From Saccopteryx bilineata (taxonomy: Eukaryota > Chordata > Mammalia > Chiroptera > Emballonuridae), in contig NC_089490.1 in the NCBI RefSeq assembly GCF_036850765.1, forward strand, positions 391,344,558-391,408,557: a DNA stretch of 64,000 bases, in the 5' to 3' direction. The notes under the pieces were generated by a model. It had not been told where the DNA came from. It worked only from the letters and a program-made list of their open reading frames with translations, and searched no databases. Below, in pieces: positions 23,409 to 34,528 of the stretch. Every line of letters starts with the position of its first letter. Positions within the stretch are counted from its first letter, which is position 1. Made by a program: the position numbers and the translations under genes.

Positions 23409-24279
23409 TTGTTATAGATATAGGTTACTTATTTGTATGAGGTGTAGATACTTCCCTTTCCAAAGATTTCAGGGATAGTTGAAATGTTAATGAGATTATT
23501 GACACATGGGAAAAAAAAAACCCTGGGTTAATATAGCATAGTGAAGAGATTGACTGAAGAAAGGGGAAAATTAGTGGACAAATGCAGAAACATTTGATTT
23601 TATGAAGCAAATGACATATATATATTATATGTGTTTATAGATCTCTCAAATTGCTGATCTTAATTTACATCCTTTACTTAAATTTTTGCAAATGTAATAT
23701 ATGTTGTTCTCTACCAGCCCCCATCCAAAATGCAAACAATACAAACATTCCTACTGTAGTCTTTTCCAGGCTCTGCAAGGTATATATATTTAACAGAAAT
23801 CCATTTTTTTTCAAGAACACTTTGTTTTTTCTTTTACTTCAAAATGTATGCATTGCCTCCCAGAAATTCCCCATGTACCACCAGCAACAAATATAATGAC
23901 AATTTTAAATAACCAATATTTTGATATTCATTGCATCTTTAAGAATGATTTTGTAGTTTTTTAAAAATGAAATCAATAATTGTTCTGGATAGAAAGTACA
24001 CTATGAAATTAATGTCATGTAGTAGCCGACACAGTACCTGTCTACTGCAGTGAATAACAGCATCAAATCCTAATGAGCTTCTTCCTCAGTGTCTTACTCA
24101 TGTAGATGATTAATTTCTTTTATTTTTGGTTCTCAATGAAGCTTAAACATAAAGAAGAAATATTTTACTTTGTAAATTAAGTAAAACACAGTGAATATTT
24201 GGATTACCTGTTTGCCAAAATTTGAGACAACTCATTAGTAAATATTTGTTGCCGCACTTTTATTTTGTTATCCTAGAAG

Positions 24280-24326
24280 AGAATGGGGTAACCATGGGGA
24301 CTAGATTATAAGGTTTAATTGTGGAA
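24280..24326. promoter_or_regulatory. Candidate olfactory promoter element, unit 2
   Basis: Same element as at 12612, here gtaaccatggggactaga followed by ggtttaattgtgg, about 0.9 kb upstream of the copy 2 start. The O/E-like and homeodomain-like cores are unchanged. Confidence 0.3.
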
Positions 24327-25659
24327 TCAATCCTCTAAAGGCAGAATCTCTAGTCTCCAAAGAAAATAAAATATAGTCACATGCATTTATGTGCAATCAA
24401 ACATTACATCATGAAGTGGTTCCTGATCTCTGTAACACCAAAAATAACCTAATTGGCAATTTACATAGCCTCCCTTTTAGTATTTTAATTTTTTTAAAAT
24501 TTTATTTGGAAAATTCAATTTAACGGGGTGACATTGATTGTTAAGTGTACATAGGTTTCAGGTTAACATTTCCATACCATTTGAACTGTTGATTGTGTTG
24601 TATGCCCATTAGTCTTTCTGTATTTTAAGCCTATTTTTTAAATGGGTCTACTGCGAAATTATTATTTTTTCCTTTACTAGTCGGTGTATATGAGCAGTGG
24701 CATGGGTCTTTCCTTTGTCTGAGTCAAACTTCAGTCTAAATCTGTGAGTGAAATTAGTTAGAAGGAGAAAGTAATAAATCCATTGTACAGTGATTTAAAA
24801 ATTATACCCCAATCTAATAGGACTATGAAATACATTGTCCTTTTCATGAATCTGGAATTATGTTGGATTATTGCAATTACTATGTTATTCTTATCCTAGA
24901 AGGTGATGATACTACAGATCTTTCCAACCTAAAAACACAAATAAAACAAGGTTGAATAAAGCACAATGGATGTCCATATGCCGGGAGACTTTCTTTGCAG
25001 AGAAAACTCATAAGGCATCAAGTCCTGTATTACATGTTTCCATTTAAATTTTTAATTGATTATCTATGAGTCTTTGAGGGAGGCATTATTATTGTACACA
25101 TTTTGCAGATGAATAAAGCAGGACTTCAAACTATTAAGTGACTTCTCAATGGGCAACCTTTTAGGAAGTGAAAAAATTGACTTAAGCACAGTCTTCATTA
25201 GAAAGTATTAATAGCCATTAATAGTTAAATTTCCTACCCAATTTCACTTTAGCTCATTTACTTATAAAATTTTATGTCTATTATAGATATAATATATAGA
25301 TACACATATACATCTGTACACACACACACACTTATATGTGTGTGTATGCATCTTCTAGTAAATCCAATCTTTCAAAACTCAGAGAAGGTAGAGTATTTAT
25401 GCTTCTATAGAAACATCTGTAACATCATTTAGAAGAGGGTAAAGAGGATTAAATGGTGATAAAGGAGACTTCAGCTGGGGTGGTAAATACAGAATACAGT
25501 ATATAGATGATGTATTATAGAACTGTATACCTGGAACCTCTATAATTTTATTAACCACTGTCACCCCAATAAATTCAATTACAAAAAAACACAACTACAG
25601 ATCTCATTATCATGATGTTAAAAACTACCCCATGATTGACATCTGTGCAAACTTTTATC

Positions 25660-25663
25660 TATC

Positions 25664-25714
<51 letters not shown>

Positions 25715-25719
25715 CTATC

Positions 25720-25801
<82 letters not shown>

Positions 25802-25802
25802 A
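25660..25802. repeat. (TCTA)n microsatellite, unit 2
   Basis: About 30 tetranucleotide units with a few single-base interruptions. The paralogous site in unit 3 is at 34432-34528 after an insertion. In unit 4 the site is a TTTC/TC run that hosts a DNA transposon. Confidence 0.95.
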
Positions 25803-26854
25803 GTGTTTTCCTTCCACTTATGAGGTAATACAAATATTTTCTTTTGCAGAAGGTGACTGAGAAATAAATTCTAGTGTCCTGACAACTGTAATCTCTTGAC
25901 TGGATATAAATTTAAAATTGATCAAAGGGAGTTTACAGTTGAGATGTACAGTGAGTTTTATATTTTCACATGTCAGAATGAAGAGCTTAATTATAAAAAA
26001 TCTACTCAGTTTCTATTTGCAGTATATATAATATATTAATAACAGAATTTATCATTTTCAGTTATTTGTTTATATTTTTCTCTTGTAAAATAGATAATAA
26101 AAAGTTTAAAGCACAGATTTTTAATTGATTAAGTTAATAGGACAGTGTAGGCATTTACTAAATGTTTGTAGGTAAATGAATAAATTAATCAATATAATTG
26201 ATTATATTTTAAAATGTAAACATACAAATTTTAAGTCAGTGTTACAAATTATTAAATTTATGATTCATGATGTTTTATGTAATAAACATTTTTTGTGTAT
26301 ATCATTTATGCAAAGATTAACCTGAAGAAGATTATATTTTACTCTAATAAGTTTATTTTATTTAAGTTAATAAGGCAATGCATACAATAATAAATAAGAA
26401 TGTAAGATAAATAGGTTCTTTATTTTATATTTTCCTTAGCTAACAGCATATGTGGATTGCCTTTTTAAACAAAAGAATGAAAAATATCTTGATTAACTAA
26501 AAAACTGTAATGTCTATTTATTTCTCCTAAGATTCAATAAGAACTAATATAATTAGAAAGTCTTTTGATGCTGAGCCGTATATATTCCCCAATATAAAAC
26601 ATATGAATTTGCAAGAGTCAAAGGAGTCATTACATTAAAATAAATAACATTGAAGAGGACTCCTTATATTTTTATCACATATTCATCAATTTTTTTCTCA
26701 AGAATGTGATGGATTATGATGCTTATCCCTTCATTAATAATTCCCCTGTATTTCCTTTTCATTTAAGCTAAAAATATTGACCAAAAATCTTTATAATGAG
26801 GCTCATTGGGCATTCACTTAGAATGGTGAATTTGTTTCCAAAGGTGGTAGCATG

Positions 26855-27084
26855 GGATGTGAGGGTGATCTGGCTGTGACATCTGTCACCCCATTGGTCA
26901 CCAGGGTTGATTTGGCTGATCTGGCTGGCTAGGCGGGTGTCCCCTTTCTCCCTCACTGCTCCATGTGCGTCCCTCCCGAAACTGCTCTCGGTGGAAGAGG
27001 ACAAACTTCCCAGAGGAGAGGATCGTTCTTCAGTCAAGGTTATATGAGTAGCTGCGCTCCCTGCTAGAACCTCCAAACAAGTCT
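26855..27084 (+). pseudogene. RN7SK: 7SK RNA retropseudogene, 3'-truncated and tail-less
   Basis: The sequence begins exactly at the 7SK 5' end (ggatgtgagggtgatctgg) and follows 7SK through 'ggctaggcgggtgtcccc', 'tccatgtgcgtccctcccg' and 'tgctagaacctccaaac', then stops about two thirds of the way along. The 3' hairpin and terminator are absent and there is no poly(A). A perfect 16-bp target duplication, caaaggtggtagcatg, lies at 26839-26854 and 27085-27100. Units 3 and 4 carry the empty site (near 35590 and 45090). Several substitutions and a short deletion relative to 7SK show it is not functional. The parent gene makes the RNA that sequesters P-TEFb. Confidence 0.95.
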
Positions 27085-27379
27085 CAAAGGTGGTAGCATG
27101 TTAGCATTATAAATTTGTGGATTAACAAGTGATATGAAGTTACTTTCAAAAATGGTGGAAAATTACTTTTAATGTTAGGTCTTATTTTTCAATTTAATGG
27201 TTAAGGTTTATGACCTAGTTGCTTGTATTTTTTTCACAAAATTTATCATTGCAATTTTTAAAAAAACTTCTATTTTCCTTTGTGACAAAAATAGTGCAAG
27301 GTAAACCATATAACTTGCATTTGGAGTCTCAAGAATAATTTTAATTAATATTTAGGAGGTAAAAAGGTCTGAAAACAGC

Positions 27380-27868
27380 CCAAGTGTCAGTGGATGATTA
27401 AAAAGCTATGGTACATATATACAATGGAATACTACATGCCCGTTAAAAAGAAGGAAATCTTACCTTTTGTGATGGCATGATGGACCTGGAGATTATTATG
27501 TTAAGTGTAATAAGCCAGGTAGAGAAAGAGAAAGTCATATGATCTCACTTATATGTGGAATCTAATGAACAAAGTGAACAGGAATGAAATAGAGGCAGAG
27601 GCAGGGTCACAGGGTGCTGTCAGAGGGAAGGAGGATGAGGGGATTGGATCAGAGAAGGTGAAGGAATTAGTAAAATTATATATACATAACACAGAGATAC
27701 AGATAACAGGACAACAAATCCCAGAGAGAAGAGGAGAAGGAGTTAGCAGGAGGAGACAAAGGGAGTGTAATAGGGGACACGGGGTGGCAGGTGAGGGCAT
27801 TATATTGAGTGGGACACTTGAATCCATGTTAACACAATAATTAAAATTAATAAATATTTAAAAAATGA
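27380..27868 (+). repeat. 5'-truncated L1, sense, private to unit 2
   Basis: It starts within the end of ORF2 ('tacaatggaatactacatg', 'gatctcacttatatgtgg') and runs through a purine-rich 3' UTR (gaggatgaggggattgg) to an A-rich end. Units 1, 3 and 4 lack it at this position. The same subfamily 3' end closes the larger L1 at 57299-60867. Confidence 0.85.
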
Positions 27869-28364
27869 TATATAAAAGGCAGTTATAGCTAATGATGCCA
27901 CCTTTAGGTAAATATTGATTGGAGAATGTAGCTAGAAGAGAAAGGAAAAACAAAAAAATATATATATAAGGAATAAACTCATGTAACGCGGTAAAATAAA
28001 AAATTATGAAACAATAAAATGGCTTGTCTAGATTGCTAAATGTAGTATCAATATTTAACCTGAGTATTAGTTGTACTTTCTCAACACTGCAGAGAATATT
28101 TAGAATTTATTTTTTAAAGGTTAACATTAATAATATACAAGGTTCTTAGAGAACTGGATCTAACAGTAGATATGCATAACATATGAAAATGATAAAACAT
28201 TATTAAAATAAATAATACTAATAATGACACCATGTTCATGAGGATGACTCCTTATTTTAAAGAAGTGTTTTACAAAATTGGATGACAAATACAACACAAT
28301 TACAAGCACAGCTTTATAAGTGAGTTAAAAGTGAAAAACTAACTTTAACATTTTTGTAGATTGT

Positions 28365-28850
28365 TGTCACATGTCCTTTAGTCAGCTCTAACTCTTGGCA
28401 ACCCAATGAATGAGTGATGTTCACAGTGTCCCATCCTCAACAGCCTTGCTCACCAAATGGGGACTCATGATATGGCTTACTTTGTGGAGTCTATCCATCT
28501 CATATTTAATCTTTCTCTTTTCTTTCATTGTTTTTTTTTCTAACATTGTCTTTTTCCAGCATCACTATCTTTCCCAAAGAACCCTGCCTTCTCATGTTAT
28601 GTCTGATGTGAGAAAGCCTCACTTTTGTCATTTTACTCCAGAATATATCAGGCTTAATTTATCTAGGACCCACTTGATGAACTTTCTGGAGGTTATCCAC
28701 AGAGCTCTCCTCCAATGCCATATTCCCAATGAATCAAAATTATTTCTTCTCAGTCCTCTTCACTGTCCACCTTTCACATCTGTACATAGTAATTAGGATT
28801 ATGTGGATTAGCCCAGAACAAAATGGACAAACTATTTCTGAAGAAATATC
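28365..28850 (-). repeat. RTE-clade LINE fragment, antisense, unit 2
   Basis: Paralogue of 14845-15330 with the same start ('actcttggcaacccaatga') and end ('ggattagcccagaacaaaa'). It has diverged by scattered substitutions and small indels. Confidence 0.55.
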
Positions 28851-29520
28851 TAGGATTTATTAAGCCATTGTACGAAGAAAAATTTACCAAAGATAATTTA
28901 ACATTGACTGATGGATTCAATCCAGAAAGTTTTATGAATTAATGAACACTTAATATTGAGGCTATCATTCATGATAAGTGGAGGACAAATATTCAAAAAA
29001 AATCAGCAGAAAAATAGGCTGTCTTTATTTAAAAACTGTCTACCTATTACCATGTCAAAAATAACTTTGGATATGTTAAAGATTTAAATATTTGTCACCC
29101 TTACTATATTGGAGAAAGAAGTTAAATATCTGACCAGAAGAATTGGTAAAAAGGATTTGGAACCTGAGTGTAATGGGCTGTTTTTGAAAGTATAAATATA
29201 AACAGAAAATTTAGAAAACTATGCTACATTTTAAAGTTGAACATACATATATTCTATAGACACACAGTGCCACATCTAAAAATATACCTGGACAAATTCT
29301 TGTACTTGTGCACTGAGTAACTTGTAAAATAACATTCATCTCACTATTGGTCATGATAGACGGTAGCAGACAGTTTAATTATGACATATTAAAGAGAAAG
29401 AGTACTCTCAAATAGTGTGATGATTGAATATGGGAATATGTATGATCATGGGAGAATGTTTGAAATATAATATTGAAGAAAAACACAAACTATATAGAAG
29501 AGAAAGTGTGTATAATATAC

Positions 29521-29633
29521 ATTCAAATACTTCAACATTACAGAACATAATTACTTAGAAAATATCCTAGTGAAAACTGGAACTTTGGACAAGCCTTTGA
29601 AAGTTAATTAAATACACTACTAGGTTTAGAAAA
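29521..29633. other. Short U-to-OR junction, copy 3
   Basis: Here U2 passes straight into the copy 3 coding exon. The string 'acattacagaacata' followed by 'attacttagaaaatatcctag' is repeated almost unchanged before copy 4 (38265-38310). That marks a single ancestral deletion junction. Downstream RNA-processing signals of copy 3 must lie in U2. Confidence 0.65.
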
Positions 29634-30590
29634 TTAACCAAACCATCCCAGAAATGAAGGGCATCTTTTCCTGGTAATTACAGTCCATAAAGCGCTTTTT
29701 ACTTCCTTATTTCTGAGACTGTAGATCAGAGGGTTCAACATGGGGATCACCACTGTGTAGAACACAGAAGCCACTTTGTCCTGACTCAGAGAGTAGCTGG
29801 AACTAGGTCTCAGATAGGTGTAGATGGCAGTGGAATAGAACAGAATTATCGCTGTCAGGTGAGAGGCACACGTAGAGAAAGCTTTGTGCCTCCCCTCCCC
29901 TGAGTGCATACGGAAGATGGAGAAGAGAATGTAGGCATAGGAGGTGAGGATGACCAGCAGAGTTCCAATCATATTTACTCCAGCAAAGGTAGAAAAAATG
30001 CTTTCATTCAGGTGTGTGTCAGAACATGAGAGTCTAAAAAGTGGAGGGCTGTCACAGAAAAAGTGGTGGATGACATTGGAACTGCAGAACGGCAAGCTGC
30101 TTATGTAACTTGTGTGAACCATGGAGTTCAACAGCCCCGCCGTGAAGGCCCCTGCTGCCATTTTTAGGCAGACTGTCCTGGACATGACCAAGGGGTAAAG
30201 TAGAGGGCTGCATATGGCCACATAGCGGTCATAGGCCATTAACCCAAAGAGGAGGCATTCAGTAGTGGCCAAGGCGATAAAGAAGTACATCTGCAGAAAG
30301 CAGCCAGCAAATGAGATGGTTTTCTTCTCTAACAGTAAATCCACCAGCATCTTTGGGGTGATGGTGGATGAATAGCAAATATCCACGAAGGACAGGTTAG
30401 CCAGGAAGAAATACATGGGTGTGTGAAGTCGTGAATCAGTCCTGATTAAGAGGATCATCCCAACATTCCCCCAGAGTGTCAGAGTGTAAATCACAAAAAA
30501 GAGCAAAAAGAGGCTAATCTGTAGCTCCAGCGTGTCCGCTAATCCCAGCAGGATGAACTCTGCCACCAAGGTGTAATTTGTTCTGGTCAT
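29634..30590 (-). CDS. OR5F1: Odorant receptor OR5F1-like, copy 3
   Basis: Intact 318-codon receptor. By eye it differs from copy 5 at about 17 residues and from copy 4 at about 21. Private residues are Ala10 in place of Thr (LVAEF), Leu87 in place of Ser in DLLSEKK, Ser299 in place of Lys in helix 8, Cys310 and Trp316. His159 in the EL2 entry is shared with copy 2 only. DRY, the EL2 cysteines, KAFSTCASH and PMLNPLIY are all intact. It sits on a short 3' flank, so transcript 3' ends probably differ from those of copies 1, 2 and 5. The start is the shared MTRTNYT. Confidence 0.96.
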   Translation of the reverse strand: MTRTNYTLVAEFILLGLADTLELQISLFLLFFVIYTLTLWGNVGMILLIRTDSRLHTPMYFFLANLSFVDICYSSTITPKMLVDLLLEKKTISFAGCFLQMYFFIALATTECLLFGLMAYDRYVAICSPLLYPLVMSRTVCLKMAAGAFTAGLLNSMVHTSYISSLPFCSSNVIHHFFCDSPPLFRLSCSDTHLNESIFSTFAGVNMIGTLLVILTSYAYILFSIFRMHSGEGRHKAFSTCASHLTAIILFYSTAIYTYLRPSSSYSLSQDKVASVFYTVVIPMLNPLIYSLRNKEVKSALWTVITRKRCPSFLGWFG

Positions 30591-31464
30591 TTGTTACAGA
30601 TATAGTTTACTTAAATTTGCATTAGGTGTAAATACTTCCCTCTTCAAAAATTATAGGAATAGTTGAAATGTTAATGAGGTTATCGATACATGGGAAGAAA
30701 ATACCCTGGGTTGATATAGCAAAGTAAAGAGAGTGACTGAAGATAGAGCATAATTAATGGACAAATGTAGAAGCATGTGATTTTATGAATGACATTATAG
30801 TTATTAAATCTGCTTGTAGATCTCTCAAATTACTGCTCATAAATTTCATCCTCAACATAAGTTTCTGCAAATGCAACATATGTTGTTCTCTACTGGCCCA
30901 CATACAAAATGCAAACAATATGAATATTCCTACTGTAGTCTCTCCCAGTCTCTGAAAGGTATATGAATTGAACAGAAAGGCATTTTTTTCAAGACCACTT
31001 TGTTTTTCCTTTAACTTCAAATTTTAGTCATTGCCCCCCAGAAATTCTTCGTGTACCACAAGCAGCAAAGATAATGACAATTTCAAATAACCAAGATTTT
31101 TACATTCATTGCATCTTCAAGAATGGTTTTGTAGTCTTTTAAACGTGAAACCAGTAATTGTTCTCAATACAGAGTACACTATGAAATTAATGTCCAGTAG
31201 TAGACAACACAGTACCTGTCTACTGCAGTGAATAACAGCATCAAATCCTAATGAGCTTTCTCCTCAGTACCTTACTCACGTAGACTATTAATTTCTTTTG
31301 TTATTGGTTCTCAGTTGAAGCTTAAAAATAAAAAAAGAATTATTTCACTTTGTAAATGAAATGAAACGCAGTGAATATTTATTTGGATTACTTTGTTGGC
31401 CAAAATTTGAGACACCTTATAAATAAATACTTGCTGCACTTTTATTTTGTTATCCTAGAAGAAG

Positions 31465-31510
31465 AGAATGGGGTAACCATAGGGACTAGATTATAAGATT
31501 TAATTGTGGA
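31465..31510. promoter_or_regulatory. Candidate olfactory promoter element, unit 3
   Basis: Same element as in the other units, with one change in the O/E-like core (ccatagggacta). The homeodomain-type TTTAATTGTGG is intact. It lies about 0.9 kb upstream of the copy 3 start. Confidence 0.28.
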
Positions 31511-32339
31511 ATCAATCCTCTAAAGGCAGAATCTCTAGTCTCCAAAGAAAATAAAATAGTCACATGCATATATGCAATCAAACATTGCATCATGAAGTGG
31601 TTTCTGATCTCTGTAACACCAAAAATAACTTAATTGGCAATTTACATAGCCTCTCTTTTTGTATTTGTATATTTATTATATTTTTAAATTTTATTTAGGA
31701 TTAAATTTAAAGGGTGACATTGATTGTTAAGAGTACATAGGCTTCAAGTAAACATTTCCATACATTTGAACTGTTGATTGTGTTGTGTGCTCATTACTCT
31801 TTCTGTATTTTTTATCCTATTTAGTCTATTTTAATGGGCCATAATCTACTGCCAAATTATTACTCTCCCCTTTACCAGTCCGTGTACGTGGGAGGTGGTA
31901 TGGTTCCTTCTTCTGTCTGAGTCAGTTAAACTTTAGTCTAACTCTGTGCTTGAGTGAAATTAGTTAGAAGGAGGAATTAATAAATCCAGTGTACAGTGAT
32001 TTAAAAATTACACCTCCAATTATATGAGTATAAATTATGAAATACAACTTCCTTTTTATGATCTGAAATTATGTTGGTTTATTACAATTATTATGTTATT
32101 CTTATCCTAGAAGGTGATAATACTACAGATTTTCCAGACTTAAGAACACAAGTAAAACGAGGTTGAATAAAGCACATTGGATGTCCATATGCAGCAAGAA
32201 TTTCTTTGCAAAGATAATTCATAATGCATCAATTTCTGTACTACACATTTCCATATAAATTATTAATTAATTTTCAATACGAGTCTTTGAGGGAGGTATT
32301 ATTATTGTACCCATTTTACAGATGAACAAAGCAAGACTT

Positions 32340-32452
32340 CACACTAAAATAAATAGCTCTTCAAGGTGAAGAGGACTCCTCATATCTTTTATCACATATT
32401 CATCAATTTTCTCTTAAGAAAATGGTTTTTTTGGTACTTATCCCTTCATTAA
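32340..32452 (+). repeat. 113-bp templated insertion inside a MIR fragment
   Basis: This segment (cacactaaaataaatagc ... cccttcattaa) repeats 35374-35486 of the same unit in the same orientation, with a few substitutions and two compensating one-base indels. It interrupts the MIR core exactly where unit 2 reads 'cttcaaactattaagtgac'. There is no poly(A) and no inverted repeat. The ends share short homology with the target ('cttca' and 'attaagtga'). Confidence 0.85.
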
Positions 32453-32982
32453 GTGAATTTTCAATGGGCAACCTCTTAAGAAATGAAGAAATTGACTTGA
32501 GCACAGTCTTTCATCAGAAAGTATTAATAACCATTAATTCTTAAATTTCCTGCCTAGGTTCACTTTATGTTAGTTACTTAGAAGATATCACACATATATA
32601 TACACACACACATACAGACATGTATATACATATATTTGTATCTTTTAATAAATCCAATCTTTCAATACTCAGAGAAGGTTGAGTACTTGTGTTTCTAAAG
32701 AAAGATCTGTTACATCATGAAAGCTACTGCTTGAGGTGGGTGGAGGAGGTAGAAGCAGGTAAAGAAGGTTAAATTGTGATAAAGGAGACTTCAGCTGGGG
32801 TGGTAACCATACAACACAGTAAATAGATGATGTATTATAGAATTATACACCGGTAACCTATATAATTTTATTAACCAATGTCACCCTAATAAATTCAATT
32901 ACAAAAACGAACAGCTTGATGTAAAGATACCATTATCATGACATTAAAAACTATACCATGATCGACATCTGTGCAAACTTTT

Positions 32983-34014
32983 TTTTATAAATAAATTTTT
33001 ATTTTAATGGGGTGACATCAATAAATCAGGGTACATATATTCAAAGAAAACATTTCCAGGTTATCTTGTCATTTAGTTCTGTTGCATATCTATCACCCAA
33101 AGAGAGATCGTCCTCTGTCACCCTCTATCCAATTTTCTTTGTACCCCTCCCCCTCCCCCTCCCCCTCTCCCTCCTTCCCTCCCCCCACCTCCCATAACCA
33201 CCACACTCCTGTACATGTCTCTTAGTCTCGCTTTTATGTCCCACCAATGTATGGAATCTTGCAGTTCTTGTTTTTTTCTGATTCACTTATTTCACTCCAC
33301 ATAATGTTATCAAGATTCCACCATTCTGCTGTAAGTGATTCGATGTCATCATTTCTTCTAGCTGAATAGTATACCATGGTGTATATGTGCCCCATCTTCT
33401 TTATCCAGTCTTCTATTTTTTTTTACAGTGATTAAAAGCCTTTAAGCAAACTCTTGGCCAATACAGCAAGAATCCGTAAAAGAGTAGTGTCCTTAACATG
33501 TTCACCAAGTCTAAGTTGGCCCCATCACCATGCCAAATCCCTGAAAAATGCAACCCAACCACAGTTCAGTCTGTTAGGAGCTGTCACAGGGAGCAGGAAA
33601 AGTCCACCTCCAGGAAAAGTCCGCATGGCACTGGAATTGTTGTCACCATTCTATACTTTGCAGCTCATGTCCAAGTCCCAATGACCACTGCTTCTATCTG
33701 GTAATGATTCAAGTAGACTGGAAAAGCCATTTGCAGCATGTGTGGATATGGAGCTTCTGTTCTCCTCTGCCTGGAGAGATGAGACCAGGTTGCTTTTCCC
33801 TGGAGCTCTGTGACTGTGGCATGGTAAAGAGAACCTTGGGATACACTAAGCAGTCTTGGTGTGGCTTCTTCAGTGTTCCTTGGTTGAAGAGTCCTCTTAG
33901 TTTAGTCCAAAGTTGGTTTTTCCAGATGATAGTTCTTAAAATTAGTTTGTAATCCACTTTGGTTCTGGGAGGTAGATGTTGGTACGTCCGCCTACTCCAG
34001 CGCCATCTTGTCTC
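32983..34014 (-). repeat. L1 with both ends but no middle, private to unit 3
   Basis: The left part (to about 33428) is the reverse complement of an L1 3' end ('aatggggtgacatcaataaatc' family, the CCCT-rich 3' UTR, the end of ORF2). The right part (33440-34014) is the reverse complement of an L1 5' UTR start: on the minus strand it reads acaagatggcgctggagtag near its beginning. Both parts have the same orientation, so about 5 kb is missing rather than inverted. The target caaactttt flanks the element (32974-32982 and from 34015). Unit 2 has the empty site 'gtgcaaacttttatctatc'. Confidence 0.75.
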
Positions 34015-34023
34015 CAAACTTTT

Positions 34024-34415
34024 TTTTTTTCTCTTTTGTATTTTTCTGAAGCTGGAAATGGGGATAGACAGTCAGACAGACTCCCGCATGCGCCCGACCG
34101 GGATCCACCCGGCACGCCCACCAGGGGCGACGCTCTGCCCACTAGGGGGCGATGCTCTGCCCCTCCAGGGCGTCACTCTGCCGCGACCAGAGCCACTCTA
34201 GCGCCTGGGGCAGAGGCCAAGGAGCCATCCCCAGCGCCCAGGCCATCTTTGCTCCAATGGAGCCTCGGCTGCGGGAGGGGAAGAGAGAGACAGAGAAGAA
34301 GGAGGGGGGGTGAAGAAGCAAATGGGCGCCTCTCCTATGCGCCCTGGCCGGGAATCGAACCCGGGTCCCCCGCACGCCAGGCCGACGCTCTACCGCTGAG
34401 CCAACCTGCCAGGGC
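34024..34415 (-). repeat. Ves-type SINE nested at the L1 5' end
   Basis: Full-length copy in reverse with intact head and B box (cgggttcgattcccggcc on the minus strand). The target duplication ctccaaactttt at 34012-34023 and 34416-34427 overlaps the target duplication of the adjoining L1. The internal 'gcgacgctctgccca' motif is tandemly duplicated. Confidence 0.92.
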
Positions 34416-34431
34416 CTCCAAACTTTTATCT

Positions 34432-34432
34432 A

Positions 34433-34483
<51 letters not shown>

Positions 34484-34528
34484 ATCTATCTATCTATCTA
34501 TCTATCTATCATCTATTATCTCTCTATT
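34432..34528. repeat. (TCTA)n microsatellite, unit 3
   Basis: Paralogue of the unit 2 tract, shorter and with ATCA interruptions. Confidence 0.95.

Larger units (their letters stand above)
23409..29520. repeat. Segmental duplication block U2 (between OR copies 2 and 3)
   Basis: This upstream flank of copy 2 runs directly into copy 3 without the L1, LTR or D blocks. It includes an antisense L1 3' fragment (24480-24640, also in unit 3 at 31670-31800), a MIR-like piece, the shared sense L1 3' end, a TCTA microsatellite, the private 7SK pseudogene, a private L1, and the RTE-like fragment. No gene apart from the receptors is seen. Confidence 0.8.

Noticed and set aside
25660..25802. CRISPR-like array
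   Set aside because: The repeats are 4-bp microsatellite units without spacers, in a mammalian genome.
26768..27076. 102-codon minus-strand frame
   Set aside because: It is the antisense of the 7SK pseudogene and its flank.
26855..27084. Functional 7SK RNA gene
   Set aside because: It lacks the last third and terminator, carries substitutions, and has retroposition target duplications in place of a 7SK promoter.
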